A stretch of DNA of 64,000 bases from Sphingobacteriaceae bacterium (GCA_947463785.1 CANHRG010000006.1:45389-109388); one strand, 5' to 3'; shown: positions 53,238 through 62,729, counted from the stretch's first letter. Numbers and translations are program-made. Notes: generated by a model from the letters alone, not told the origin.

Positions 53238-54263
53238 ATGTATTCTTGCCTTAGATTTTTCCTTTTTCAATTCGATCCCGAAAAAATACACCATCTAGTT
53301 ACGGGTATTTTGAATCGTTTTTTTCGAATTAACTGGTTCAGAAATCTAGTTGCTAAATCTCTCAACCTTGAGAGCGAGAAGCTTCATCGTGAAGTTTTTG
53401 GATTGAAATTCAAGAATCCGGTAGGATTGGCAGCAGGTTTTGATAAAAATGCAGAATACGTAGAAGCGTTTGCTGCTCTTGGTTTTGGGTTTATTGAAGT
53501 GGGTACGGTTACTCCATTACCGCAACCTGGCAATGAGAAACCCAGAATGTTTCGCCTTCCGGCAGATGAGGCCCTGATCAATCGAATGGGGTTCAATAAT
53601 CAGGGAGTTGATGTGGTAGCTGATCGATTAAAACGTGTTAATCGAGAGGATCTGATTATAGGCGGTAACATTGGTAAAAATAAATGGACGCCGAATGAAG
53701 ATGCGGTTAAGGATTATATTATTTGTTTCGATCGTTTGTTTGATGTAGTGGATTATTTTGTAGTGAATGTGAGTTCGCCAAATACCCCAGGATTGCGTGA
53801 ATTGCAGGAAAAAGAACCCCTTATGCATATTTTAAACTCTTTGCAAGAGCGCAACAATAAGGACGGTATAGCTAAACCTATTCTATTAAAAATTGCTCCA
53901 GATCTTACCAATCAGCAGTTGGAAGATATTGTAGAGATCGTTCAAAAGACAAAAATTGCGGGCCTTATTGCTACAAATACTACTTTAAGCCGTGAGGGAT
54001 TAGCTTCTCCTGAGGGAGTTAAAAATCAATCAGGCGGATTGAGCGGTAAGCCTTTAACCAAACGCTCAACCGAGGTGATTGCCTATTTATATGCTAAGTT
54101 AGGATCAGCATTCCCAATTATTGGGGTGGGAGGTATCCATACGGCACAAAATGCTTTGGATAAGCTGAATGCAGGAGCAGCGCTAGTACAGCTCTACACC
54201 GGATTTATTTACGAGGGGCCCGGTCTAATTAAGGCAATAAATCGCCAAATCTTGAAAAAATAG
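53238..54263 (+). CDS. pyrD: Dihydroorotate dehydrogenase, quinone-dependent (class 2)
   Basis: A 341-residue FMN enzyme that oxidises dihydroorotate to orotate in pyrimidine synthesis and passes electrons to quinone. The N-terminal amphipathic segment ([20 protein letters not shown]) is the membrane-associating part of class 2. Motifs are [17 protein letters not shown], the catalytic-serine region [14 protein letters not shown] (class 2 uses Ser as base), [22 protein letters not shown] and [10 protein letters not shown]. It lies far from pyrR-pyrB in the window. A terminator-like hairpin between it and the next gene serves the convergent pair. Confidence 0.97.
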   Translation: MYSCLRFFLFQFDPEKIHHLVTGILNRFFRINWFRNLVAKSLNLESEKLHREVFGLKFKNPVGLAAGFDKNAEYVEAFAALGFGFIEVGTVTPLPQPGNEKPRMFRLPADEALINRMGFNNQGVDVVADRLKRVNREDLIIGGNIGKNKWTPNEDAVKDYIICFDRLFDVVDYFVVNVSSPNTPGLRELQEKEPLMHILNSLQERNNKDGIAKPILLKIAPDLTNQQLEDIVEIVQKTKIAGLIATNTTLSREGLASPEGVKNQSGGLSGKPLTKRSTEVIAYLYAKLGSAFPIIGVGGIHTAQNALDKLNAGAALVQLYTGFIYEGPGLIKAINRQILKK

Positions 54264-54271
54264 ATATAAAA

Positions 54272-54302
54272 AAGGCCCGGCTAAAATCTTAACCGAGCTT
54301 AA
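54272..54302 (-). terminator. Terminator between pyrD and the 59-residue gene
   Basis: On the minus strand GCTCGGTT pairs with AGCCGGGC (with G-U pairs) around an 8-base loop, followed by CTTTTTTATATC. It lies about 25 bases after the small gene's stop. It may also act weakly on pyrD. Confidence 0.7.
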
Positions 54303-54327
54303 TATTTCTTGTTCGTAAAGCTTAAAC

Positions 54328-54507
54328 TTACTTAGCTTTAGCTTGCAATTGAGCCAATACAGCATTGTTTTTAGCAACCTGGCTGCTGGCTTTTTCTTTA
54401 GAGCGGCTACCAGTTTCAATGTTGTGAGCCAATTTCAAGAATTGAACTTCTAAACGAGAAACAGTTTTGTTTCTTCTGTCTTTTCTTTTTAAGCGAGTTA
54501 CTCCCAT
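54328..54507 (-). CDS. Small basic conserved protein, possible ribosomal component
   Basis: A 59-residue, strongly basic protein opening MGVTRLKRKDRRNKTVSRLE and continuing into a helix and a C-terminal Ala/Lys-rich helix (NNAVLAQLQAKAK). I recognise it as a small Bacteroidota-conserved protein family of unknown name; the composition (Arg/Lys-rich, short, no Cys) looks like a ribosomal protein. A Bacteroidota-specific large-subunit protein, bL38, has been described from a Flavobacterium ribosome structure, and this could be it, but I cannot confirm this. The open frame extends upstream through the tRNA-Cys gene, so the start at 54507 is chosen. It lies 24 bases downstream of tRNA-Cys on the same strand. 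Confidence 0.75.
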   Translation of the reverse strand: MGVTRLKRKDRRNKTVSRLEVQFLKLAHNIETGSRSKEKASSQVAKNNAVLAQLQAKAK

Positions 54508-54531
54508 TGTTTTTAGTTTAAATTTTTTTTG

Positions 54532-54602
54532 AGGTCGGAAGCGGATTCGAACCGCTGTAAAAGGTTTTGCAGACCTCTGCCTAGCCACTCGGCCATCCGA
54601 CC
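54532..54602 (-). tRNA. tRNA-Cys (GCA)
   Basis: A full cloverleaf is readable on the minus strand. The acceptor is GGTCGGA/TCCGACC, the D arm lies in GGCCGAGTGGCTAGGC, and the anticodon stem GAGGT/ACCTT carries the loop CTGCAAA (anticodon GCA). The T arm is AGCGG-TTCGAAT-CCGCT. The discriminator base is U, the identity base of Cys tRNAs. CCA is not encoded. Length is 71 bases. It is followed by the 59-residue basic protein gene on the same strand. Confidence 0.95.
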
Positions 54603-54647
54603 CTTGTTTTAAGGCTTGCAAAAATAGTAAAATATTATTTCTATCAA

Positions 54648-55400
54648 CTATAATTTGTTTGCTTTTCTTCGAATTTCAGCACAGCAAATTCCGGCACTTA
54701 CGGCCACGTTCAAGGATTCAGTAGATCCGAATCGTGGAATGGTGATTTGATTTTTTACCTTCTCGAGCACCTCGGCCCGAATGCCATTGCCTTCATTTCC
54801 TAAAATTAGCAGGCCCTCCGACTTGAAATTTGTTTCGTAGATCGAGCTGCCATTAAGGGTAGTGGCATAACTAGGGACCTGATTTTCTTCCAGGAATTGA
54901 ACCAAATCGGTATAAAAAACTTTTGTTCGTGATAGAGAGCCCATGCTTGCCTGTACTACCTTAGGGTTGTAAACTTCTACGGTATCGTTTGAGCAAATGA
55001 GGTTTGAGATACCGAACCAATCTGCAGTACGGATTATGGTACCCATATTCCCTGGATCTTGAACACCATCCAAAACCAAGCAGAATTGATTTTTAATCTG
55101 TTCTGGTTTAATCAGCTGTTCTTCGGGCATCTTTAGCACGGCCAAAACATCCTGAGGAGTATTTAGCGTACTTATTTTGCTTAATTCTTCGGGTTTAATT
55201 TCTACCAGCTTTATATTTCCAGAGATTTTGACCAATTTTGAAAGAACAGCAGGTGTATGGTAAATGGTATCAACCTGATAATCTGATTCGATAAATTCCG
55301 TTACAGATTTCAAGCCTTCTACCAAAAAAAGACCCATCTCTTTACGCTGCTTTTTTTGATGCAAAGAATTAATAAAACTGATCTGTGATTTTGAAAGCAT
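54648..55400 (-). CDS. SpoU/TrmH-family RNA 2'-O-methyltransferase
   Basis: A 250-residue SPOUT methyltransferase with an N-terminal substrate-binding domain (MLSKSQISFINSLHQKKQRKEMGLFLVEGLKSV) and a C-terminal SpoU domain. Knot motifs are LDGVQDPGNMGTIIRTADWFG (motif 1), LLILGNEGNGIRAEVLE (motif 2) and ESLNVAVSAGICC (motif 3). Members of this type (for example RlmB-like and TsnR-like proteins) 2'-O-methylate rRNA or tRNA; the target is not known. Its start codon lies inside the 5' end of the divergent TamL-like gene, so the two genes overlap head to head. Confidence 0.92.
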   Translation of the reverse strand: MLSKSQISFINSLHQKKQRKEMGLFLVEGLKSVTEFIESDYQVDTIYHTPAVLSKLVKISGNIKLVEIKPEELSKISTLNTPQDVLAVLKMPEEQLIKPEQIKNQFCLVLDGVQDPGNMGTIIRTADWFGISNLICSNDTVEVYNPKVVQASMGSLSRTKVFYTDLVQFLEENQVPSYATTLNGSSIYETNFKSEGLLILGNEGNGIRAEVLEKVKNQITIPRFGSTESLNVAVSAGICCAEIRRKANKL

Positions 55401-57748
55401 ATCTGGACAAACGGAATTATCTAGCTACAATTATACTGCTTTTTGTGCTTTTATTTGGTGCATCTTGCTCATCAACCCGTTTTCTTCAGGCAGATCAATT
55501 GTTGGTAACCAAGGTCAAATTACAAAATGTTGATCCTCGATTTGAAGAACAGGCCTATTACTATGTTCAACGTGATTTGAGACCTCCTTCTTGGTTAAAT
55601 TTGCGTTTATACAATCTGGTTAATACCAAAAAGGGAAAATATCGGACAGATAGGATTAAGAAATTAGGACAGGGCCCGGCAATTTTGGATAGTTCCTTGG
55701 TGGATATCTCCAGATCTCAAATTGAAAAATTTTTGCATACTAAGGGTTTTCTCAAAGCAAAAGTTACCAGTGAAATTAATCTGAAGGGGAAGGAGGCAAG
55801 AATTACATTTGTTGCAAATCCTGGCCCGGAATACCGTATTCGTAAAATTGAAGAGGATATTCCAGACGCAGCTGTAGCCAGACTGTATCAGGAATTTAGA
55901 ACAAAGTCAACTTCGGTGCATCAAGGTGGTAGGTACGACTCCGACTCCTTGAGTCGAGAACGTGAGCAGATTTACCAGTTGATGCGTAAAAATGGCTATT
56001 TCGAATATTTGAGGCAATATGCAAGGTTTGAAGTAGATACAAATTCAATCGATAGCCAAGCTAATGTGAAAATCTTCATCCTAAATCCGGCGAATCAAGA
56101 AAAACATCCCAATTATACGATTGGAAATTCGTATTTAACCATTCGAAATAGTTCAGGGAATTTAACGGGTACTGCTAAAGATAGCATTGGCAATGGCGGC
56201 CAATTTAAACTTACAGACTATTCGGGTAGATTTAAGTTGAAGTCCATTACTCGCTATATTTTTAATAAAAAGGGGAGCAGTTATAATCTCTACAATGAAA
56301 ACCTCACCTACGATCGGTTGTATGAGCTCAATGTGTTCAAGAATATAAAGATAAGTTACGAAAAGGCCTTAGATACTGCTAAAGTATTGAATGTAAATTA
56401 CGATTTAACACCATTAAAACGCATGAGCAACCGAATTGAGGGTGAATACACGTTTAATGCGGCTCGGAACGGTTTCAATGCTGGAAATACCTATACCAAT
56501 AGAAATCTATTTGGTGGTGCAGAACAATTAGATCTTAAAGTACGTTACGGAATGCTCTTCGACTCTAAGAACACCAGTCAATTGGCCGATAAGGTGTTTA
56601 ACCGCGATCTTGAAATTGGTGCAAACCTAATTTTTCCTCGAATTCTTACTCCTTTCAACAATACCGTTTCTGGAAGAAGTGGAGTTCCTCACACCACCAT
56701 TTCATCCGGCTTCCAGTATTTCAGGCAAAAGGACGCATTTACCAATCGCACCTACGCAAACTCACTTACCTACGATTGGATGGAAACAGTGTCAAAACGA
56801 CATAGCTTTACCCCAATTAATTTGGAATACAGAAATGGTAAAATTGATCCGGACTTTAAACAAAACTTGTTGGATCAGGGTTACGAATTGTACGTACGTA
56901 CCAACGACCGTCAATTTGTGAATTTTGGCAGTCAGTACACCTATACCTACAACAATATTCGATTAAATACCTTAAGTAACTTTATCTATCTCAGAGTTTC
57001 GGCCGATTTAAGTGGAAATACCTTAGGTTTATTAAGTAAATCATTGAATCTTAAAATTGATCCGAATGGTTTTAGAACGGTTTTCGGCTTGGCTTATTTA
57101 CAGTATGCAAAAACTGAATTTGATATCCGTTGGTATAAGCATTTTGGTGGGGATCGCCAATTAGTTGCTCGGATAAATCCGGGTATTGGGGTGCCTTACG
57201 GGAATAGTTCTACCTTGCCAATTGAAAAAAACTTTTTCGCTGGTGGAACAAGTGGAATTCGGGCATGGCAAGCCCGCACTTTAGGCCCGGGTAATTATAA
57301 CCGTGAGGTATTGGATCCTGACACCAGAAAAAATCTCCGTAACCTTGATCAATTGGGTGAGATTAAGTTTGAAGCGAACATTGAATACCGATTTAAATTG
57401 ATTAATAATTTATTCGGCGCAAAGGTTAAAGGTGCTGCTTTTACTGATTTTGGAAATATTTGGCGGATTAAGCCGGTTGCAGATAATCCGGGAGGAGAAT
57501 TTAAAGCCAATCAGCTTTTTAGTCAAATTGCTATCGGTGCAGGTGCAGGTTTACGTTTTGATATGGATTACTTTATTTTCAGATTTGATGCCGCAGTTAA
57601 ACTAAAAGATCCGCAGTTTACCGGTAAAGATCAGTGGGTAATTAAAAATTTCTTTAATAAAGAGTTTAAGCAGATTTACGCTACTACCAATTTTCCGGAT
57701 GTATACCGATTCATGCAATTCAACTTCGGAATAGGTATGCCTTTCTAA
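55385..57748 (+). CDS. Lipidated BamA/TamA-family outer membrane protein (TamL-like)
   Basis: A roughly 787-residue Omp85 protein. The N-terminus has a lipoprotein signal with GASC as lipobox (Cys at about 28) followed by SSTRFLQ, as in TamL, the lipidated TamA variant of Bacteroidota. POTRA-like domains (about 35-340) follow, including QIEKFLHTKGFLKAKVTSEI and EREQIYQLMRKNGYFEYL. A C-terminal 16-strand barrel (about 350-787) has RIxGEY-type strands, NFFAGGTSGIRAWQARTLGPG and the terminal FNFGIGMPF. It probably inserts or exports outer-membrane proteins. The start is a GTG at 55385 (or TTG at 55391), overlapping the divergent SpoU start. No tamB is adjacent. Confidence 0.87.
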   Translation: MILKAYLDKRNYLATIILLFVLLFGASCSSTRFLQADQLLVTKVKLQNVDPRFEEQAYYYVQRDLRPPSWLNLRLYNLVNTKKGKYRTDRIKKLGQGPAILDSSLVDISRSQIEKFLHTKGFLKAKVTSEINLKGKEARITFVANPGPEYRIRKIEEDIPDAAVARLYQEFRTKSTSVHQGGRYDSDSLSREREQIYQLMRKNGYFEYLRQYARFEVDTNSIDSQANVKIFILNPANQEKHPNYTIGNSYLTIRNSSGNLTGTAKDSIGNGGQFKLTDYSGRFKLKSITRYIFNKKGSSYNLYNENLTYDRLYELNVFKNIKISYEKALDTAKVLNVNYDLTPLKRMSNRIEGEYTFNAARNGFNAGNTYTNRNLFGGAEQLDLKVRYGMLFDSKNTSQLADKVFNRDLEIGANLIFPRILTPFNNTVSGRSGVPHTTISSGFQYFRQKDAFTNRTYANSLTYDWMETVSKRHSFTPINLEYRNGKIDPDFKQNLLDQGYELYVRTNDRQFVNFGSQYTYTYNNIRLNTLSNFIYLRVSADLSGNTLGLLSKSLNLKIDPNGFRTVFGLAYLQYAKTEFDIRWYKHFGGDRQLVARINPGIGVPYGNSSTLPIEKNFFAGGTSGIRAWQARTLGPGNYNREVLDPDTRKNLRNLDQLGEIKFEANIEYRFKLINNLFGAKVKGAAFTDFGNIWRIKPVADNPGGEFKANQLFSQIAIGAGAGLRFDMDYFIFRFDAAVKLKDPQFTGKDQWVIKNFFNKEFKQIYATTNFPDVYRFMQFNFGIGMPF

Positions 57749-57751
57749 AAA

Positions 57752-60064
57752 CTACTCAAATGAGCGGTTATTGTAAATCAAGAAGCCAGCATGAAACATC
57801 ACTCCAGATGGTTTTTGCAAATCATCGTAGCGGTTGTAGCTGAGACTGATTGGACCAATAGGACTTTGATAAACAAAACCAGCTGTAGCAGCATAATGGG
57901 CCTTTGGCCAATTATCCGACCAGGATACATCTTGTAAACCAATTAATTGATAATCTTTAACTGCCTGGAATAAATAACCTTCCAACCTTAAATCGATGTT
58001 TTTGTTTATGCTGAATACATTTCTGATGCCTAATGCACCAAAACTATTGGCTCTGAAATTGCTCAAGAAAATAGATTTTGAATCTTGAAGCGGGAAAAAT
58101 GCAGGAGCAGTCAACAAAGTTGATTTGTAGGTATGGAACAAGGGACGATTACTAAATACCGCCTCAAACATGTAGCCAAAGGTATAGTTCTTGCTTGTTA
58201 CCGGATAGTGCTCAACGCCCAATCGTAACTTTTGCCACGAGCGATTAGTTTCAAGCGGTTTCAATTGGATAAAAATGGGTTCATTTCTCAATACATTGCC
58301 TGGATTGTAGTTTTCTTCACCGGCATAATGGGCAAGGCTGACCCAAAAGTTAAGGCCTTTAGTAGCATATTGTTTTCTATTGAGTGTGTTTTTGTAAATG
58401 CTTAAAGATGTTGTGTAGCCCGTAAATTTATTTTCATCGAAAATATCTCCAGCAATGTAGCTGTTATTCGGGCTGTAATAATCCTTGAAATTCAACAGCC
58501 CGGCTTTGAATTCAAGTTTACCATTTTCACCCATCGGGATGCCAGATTTCAGGGCAAAAAGTCGGTCTGTTTGATCGATATAAGTGGGTTTAACCTTATC
58601 AACAATAATTCGGCTCGTACTGTAGTAATTCCAATGATTGTAGGTAAAATCTGCCTCAAAGTAAACTGGAATCCGATTAGGTACATCCATTCGGATAGTA
58701 CCCTGAGCAGATTCGTAAAACCGACCAGAATAAAAATTTGCCCCCAGAGTGTACGATTTCTTCTCGATAATGGAATACTGCAAACCCAAGTAGGCATTAC
58801 TAACCGGACGGGTTGATAGGTTACCGCCCAGATCTATTCTGAAGTTTTTGTGGGGTTTTACCTGAAGTTCAAAAAGGTATTTATCTGTAGCTTCATTGTA
58901 CTGTATTTTCGGATAAATGGTCTCAAAATTGTCGTCTGCAGCAAGTTTGTAATAGCCTTGTTTTACACCAATTAGGTCAAGTTTCTTTTCATCTGGCCTA
59001 AACACCCGTTTTATGTATTCTTTTTGTCTGGAATTTCCACCATTAACTGCAATCTCATCGAAAATTAGTTCGGGGTTCTTCGAAGTAAAGGCCTTGCGTT
59101 CTTGTTTTAGGGTTTGCTTAGCTGTACGTCTTTTCACATCGGCCAAAATTTGAGGCATTTGCGCAAGTGTAGCCTCATAACCTTTCTGAATAAGTTCTTC
59201 AACCGCACTAAAGCTCGTAGCGCTATAATCGGTCATATCGGGCTGTATGTAGGCTCCGTTTTTGCCAATTCCTGTAGAGTCTGGGTTTGCCAAAAACATG
59301 TACATCAGAAATCGGTTAACCACCCGATCCTCATTTTCTTTAGGATATTCGTTGTATTTTTTGGAAGAAACATCAACACCAATAATGTAATCTGGATTGA
59401 AATCACTTTTCATCACGTCAACGGGAAAGTTGTTGTAAATGCCTCCATCAAAAACGTAGAGATCATTCACTTTTACAGGTCTGTAAACCAGCGGAACAGC
59501 CATTGTGCCTCTTACAGCATCCACTAGGCTTCCTTTACTCACCGGAATCATTTTTTTGGCAAAAATATCCGAAACAATACAGCGGTAGGGAATAAACAAG
59601 CTATCGAAGTCGCCTTTTGCATTGGCTGAGGCTTGCCCCAATAGTTCCAGAATAGCAAAGTTTAGTGGGATATCATTAATGAGGTTGGAACGTAAACTGG
59701 CATTAAATGTGGTATCAATTTCCAGTTTAGCATTTACAAAGGCCGGGTTATCTGGTTTTTTTTTGAAAAAATACCGGTATTGTCCATCAAACTTTCCGCT
59801 TACCCATTGTTGAAAATCATCGCTTAGGGCAATGTATTCGATCTCGGCAGGCGAATAACCTGCCGCATACATGGCTCCAACAATACCGCCCATGGAGGTA
59901 CCGGTAATGTAGTCAATTGGGATTTGATTTTCTTCTAAAGCCTTCAAAACCCCAACATGAGCCAATCCTTTGGCACCACCACCGCTCAATACTAAACCCA
60001 CTTTTTGAGCTTGTGCAAAAGAAAAAACTAGTAAAATACAGCAAATGCTTAGTAGATGTTTCAT
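57752..60064 (-). CDS. Patatin-like phospholipase with outer-membrane barrel domain
   Basis: A 770-residue protein with a signal peptide (cut after SFAQAQ). The N-terminal patatin domain (about 20-215) has the oxyanion glycine loop SGGGAKGLAHVGVL, the catalytic Ser in GTSMGGIVGAMYAAG and the catalytic Asp in DGGIYNNFPVDV, so the hydrolase should be active. A POTRA-like linker and then a bacterial surface antigen (Omp85-type) barrel follow to the C-terminus (IGPISLSYNRYDD ... GVMFHAGFLIYNN). This matches PlpD-like type Vd autotransporters, which show or release a phospholipase. It converges with the TamL-like gene with 3 bases between. Confidence 0.93.
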   Translation of the reverse strand: MKHLLSICCILLVFSFAQAQKVGLVLSGGGAKGLAHVGVLKALEENQIPIDYITGTSMGGIVGAMYAAGYSPAEIEYIALSDDFQQWVSGKFDGQYRYFFKKKPDNPAFVNAKLEIDTTFNASLRSNLINDIPLNFAILELLGQASANAKGDFDSLFIPYRCIVSDIFAKKMIPVSKGSLVDAVRGTMAVPLVYRPVKVNDLYVFDGGIYNNFPVDVMKSDFNPDYIIGVDVSSKKYNEYPKENEDRVVNRFLMYMFLANPDSTGIGKNGAYIQPDMTDYSATSFSAVEELIQKGYEATLAQMPQILADVKRRTAKQTLKQERKAFTSKNPELIFDEIAVNGGNSRQKEYIKRVFRPDEKKLDLIGVKQGYYKLAADDNFETIYPKIQYNEATDKYLFELQVKPHKNFRIDLGGNLSTRPVSNAYLGLQYSIIEKKSYTLGANFYSGRFYESAQGTIRMDVPNRIPVYFEADFTYNHWNYYSTSRIIVDKVKPTYIDQTDRLFALKSGIPMGENGKLEFKAGLLNFKDYYSPNNSYIAGDIFDENKFTGYTTSLSIYKNTLNRKQYATKGLNFWVSLAHYAGEENYNPGNVLRNEPIFIQLKPLETNRSWQKLRLGVEHYPVTSKNYTFGYMFEAVFSNRPLFHTYKSTLLTAPAFFPLQDSKSIFLSNFRANSFGALGIRNVFSINKNIDLRLEGYLFQAVKDYQLIGLQDVSWSDNWPKAHYAATAGFVYQSPIGPISLSYNRYDDLQKPSGVMFHAGFLIYNNRSFE

Positions 60065-60116
60065 TGAAATTCTACTTTAAATTTACTGTTTTAACGCAAA
60101 AAAATGGGAGAGATTT

Positions 60117-61253
60117 TCAGCTTGTTGCAGAAAAGATTTCTTTGATCTTTTGAATCGTGAAATCGATATCTTCTTTCGTGTTGAATTTGCTAAACGAGAA
60201 GCGCACAGCCGGCCGATTGGGATCAGCGCCTATGCCATTTAATACGTGAGAGCCAATGTTGCTTCCAGAGCTGCAGGCACTTCCTCCTGAGGCAGAAATT
60301 CCGGCAATATCGAGGTTAAATAACAACATTTCGGCCATATCCATGGGTGGGAAAGAAACATTTAGCACTGTGTAGAGACTTTTTTGAGGATCAATCTCAC
60401 CATTGAACTGAATTCCTGGAACAACGGCTTTTAATTGCTCGATCATGTACGTCTTTAAGCCTTGAATATGCTTTTGATGTTCATCCATGTCTGCATACGC
60501 AATTTCAAGTGCTTTGGCTAAGCCCACAATGCCGTAAACATTTTCGGTTCCACCACGCATATTTCTCTCTTGTGCACCACCGTAAATAAACGGTTTAATC
60601 TTTACGTTGTGGTTGATGTATAGAAAGCCAACGCCCTTGGGTCCATGAAGTTTGTGGGCAGCGCAAACCAAGAAGTGTACTTTTAATTTGCTGAGGTCGT
60701 GGGTATAATGACCCATGGTTTGTACCGTATCGCAATGAAAAAGAGCTTGGTACTGTTCGCATAGCTCTCCTACACGTTCGATATCGGTTAAGGTACCAAT
60801 CTCGTTATTGGCATGCATAAGCGAAACGAAACTTCGTTCATTACTTTTAAGCAATTCTTCGAGCTGCTCGTAATTGATATTGCCACGCTCATCCAAGTCA
60901 ACAAAACTCAATTTGATTAACCCTTCTTCGGCAAGTGCTTCTAGAGTGTGCGAAACGGCATGATGCTCAATTTTAGAAGTGATGGCATGCTTGATTCCAT
61001 GATCTAAAATGCCACATTTGATGGCTGTGTTATCGGCTTCGGTGCCTCCGGAGGTAAAAAAGATTTCTGCTGGCGAAGTTTTGAGCAAGCCCGCTACTGT
61101 TTTTCTAGCCTTTTCTACAATAGAACGAACTTCACGGCCATGTGCATGTATAGACGAAGGGTTTCCAAATTGTTGATCCATCACCTCATACATCGCTTTT
61201 AAAACTTCTTTATCAAGAGGTGTGGTGGCGGCATTGTCCAAATAAACACGCAT
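60117..61253 (-). CDS. Cysteine desulfurase, IscS/NifS type
   Basis: A 378-residue class V PLP enzyme that removes sulfur from cysteine as a persulfide, for Fe-S clusters or tRNA thiolation. Features are MRVYLDNAATTPLD, TSGGTEADNTA, the PLP lysine in AAHKLHGPKGVGF (about 200), GGAQERNMRGGTENV and the active cysteine in SGGSACSSGSNIGSHVL (about 325). The longer loop around that cysteine fits group I (IscS/NifS) rather than SufS. It follows the GlmM-type gene by 8 bases and is the only Fe-S related gene in the window. Confidence 0.95.
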   Translation of the reverse strand: MRVYLDNAATTPLDKEVLKAMYEVMDQQFGNPSSIHAHGREVRSIVEKARKTVAGLLKTSPAEIFFTSGGTEADNTAIKCGILDHGIKHAITSKIEHHAVSHTLEALAEEGLIKLSFVDLDERGNINYEQLEELLKSNERSFVSLMHANNEIGTLTDIERVGELCEQYQALFHCDTVQTMGHYTHDLSKLKVHFLVCAAHKLHGPKGVGFLYINHNVKIKPFIYGGAQERNMRGGTENVYGIVGLAKALEIAYADMDEHQKHIQGLKTYMIEQLKAVVPGIQFNGEIDPQKSLYTVLNVSFPPMDMAEMLLFNLDIAGISASGGSACSSGSNIGSHVLNGIGADPNRPAVRFSFSKFNTKEDIDFTIQKIKEIFSATS

Positions 61254-61261
61254 GAATAGGC

Positions 61262-62650
61262 TTAATTGAGGTTAGCGATGGTTTTAATATCTTGTATAAT
61301 CTGATTGGCTAATTGATCAGCTTCGGCTAAAGTAGCACTTTCAGCATAAATGCGAATAATGGGTTCTGTATTGGATCTACGCAGGTGCACCCATTGCTTG
61401 TCGAATTCAATTTTAACGCCATCAATCGTACTAATGGGTTGGGATTTGTATTTTTCTTGTACTTGATCCAGCAATGCATCAATATCTAATTCTGGAGTCA
61501 GATCGATTTTGTTTTTGGAGATGAAATAATTTGGATATGAGCGGCGAAGTGCCAAAATATCTTTACCTGATTTTGCCAAATGCGTTAAAAATAACGCAAT
61601 TCCAACCAAGGCATCACGGCCATAATGCGATTCCGGATAAATGACTCCTCCGTTGCCTTCGCCCCCAATTACGGCCTTGCTTTCTTTCATCAAATTTACC
61701 ACGTTTACTTCACCTACAGCTGCGGCTTGATAGGTATTTCCGCTGGCTTCGGTTACATCTCTCAAAGCACGGGTAGAGGAGAGGTTGGATACCGTATTCC
61801 CGGGGGTATGTTGCAAAATGTAATCTGCTACAGCTACCAAAGTATATTCTTCGCCAAACATGGAACCATCCTGGCAGACAAAACAAAGGCGGTCTACATC
61901 CGGATCAACGGCAATACCCAAATCGGCTTTTTGTTTTACAACTTCGTTAGAAAGTGCAGTCAAATTTTCGGGAAGCGGTTCTGGATTATGAGGAAAATGT
62001 CCATCAGGCTCAGCAAAAATAGAGTAAATGTTTTCTACCCCCAATGCCTTAAGCAAAGCAGGCACAAAAATACCGCCGCTTGAATTTACACTATCCACAG
62101 CAACCTTAAAGTTGGCCGCTTTGATTGCTGCAACATCAACCAACTTTAAATTCAAAATATGATCGATGTGTTTTTGTATGTAGGAAGCGTCTGGTATCAC
62201 TTTTCCCAGCTCATCAACCTCACTAAAATTCAATTCGCCAGATTCGGCCAGCGCTAAAACGTTTTTACCATCGGCAGCGTTAATGAATTCACCGTTTGCA
62301 TTAAGCAGTTTAAGTGCATTCCATTGTTTTGGGTTATGGCTAGCCGTCAAGATAATGCCACCACCTGCTTTTTCCATCGGAACAGCAAGTTCTACGGTAG
62401 GTGTAGTTGACAAATCGAGATCAATCACATCTATACCCAAGCCTTGTAGGGTTCCAATTACTAAATTTTTAACCATTGGGCCCGAAATTCGGGCATCACG
62501 GCCAACAACAATTTTGCGATTATTGGTTTGGTTGATTACCCACTGACCAAATGCAGCCGTAAATTTTACAATATCTAATGGGGTTAGTCCGTCTCCCGGC
62601 TTTCCGCCGATAGTTCCCCTAATTCCGGAGATTGATTTGATTAATGTCAC
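61262..62650 (-). CDS. glmM: Phosphoglucosamine mutase (alpha-phosphohexomutase family)
   Basis: A 462-residue alpha-D-phosphohexomutase. The active-site serine lies in ILTASHNPKQWNALKLL (about residue 100), the metal loop is DPDVDRLCF (about 240), the sugar-binding loop is GGEGNGGVIYPE (about 327) and the phosphate loop is RRSNTEPIIRIYAES near the end. The start SISGIRGTIGG fits GlmM-type enzymes of Bacteroidota, which make glucosamine-1-phosphate for peptidoglycan and LPS. Phosphomannomutase activity cannot be excluded from sequence. It is followed at 8 bases by a cysteine desulfurase gene and has a -7 element 18 bases upstream of the ATG. Confidence 0.88.
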   Translation of the reverse strand: MTLIKSISGIRGTIGGKPGDGLTPLDIVKFTAAFGQWVINQTNNRKIVVGRDARISGPMVKNLVIGTLQGLGIDVIDLDLSTTPTVELAVPMEKAGGGIILTASHNPKQWNALKLLNANGEFINAADGKNVLALAESGELNFSEVDELGKVIPDASYIQKHIDHILNLKLVDVAAIKAANFKVAVDSVNSSGGIFVPALLKALGVENIYSIFAEPDGHFPHNPEPLPENLTALSNEVVKQKADLGIAVDPDVDRLCFVCQDGSMFGEEYTLVAVADYILQHTPGNTVSNLSSTRALRDVTEASGNTYQAAAVGEVNVVNLMKESKAVIGGEGNGGVIYPESHYGRDALVGIALFLTHLAKSGKDILALRRSYPNYFISKNKIDLTPELDIDALLDQVQEKYKSQPISTIDGVKIEFDKQWVHLRRSNTEPIIRIYAESATLAEADQLANQIIQDIKTIANLN

Positions 62651-62668
62651 AAGTAGCTTTTAAAGCTT

Positions 62669-62676
62669 CAAAAATA
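62669..62676 (-). promoter_or_regulatory. Candidate -7 element of glmM
   Basis: The minus strand reads TATTTTTG, an exact TAnnTTTG, 18 bases before the ATG at 62650. Confidence 0.45.
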
Positions 62677-62729
62677 ATAAATTCAGTTCAATGCGTATGC
62701 GTTTGAAACCCGAGGCCGATTTTTAATCC

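Noticed and set aside
54508..54621. N-terminal extension of the 59-residue protein
   Set aside because: The extension is a translation of the tRNA-Cys gene; the real start is the ATG at 54507.
59114..59527. 137-codon open frame on plus opposite the patatin gene
   Set aside because: Antisense shadow; the minus-strand frame carries all patatin motifs.
61625..62083. 152-codon open frame on plus opposite glmM
   Set aside because: It is a shadow of the clearly conserved glmM frame with no recognisable domain or start context.
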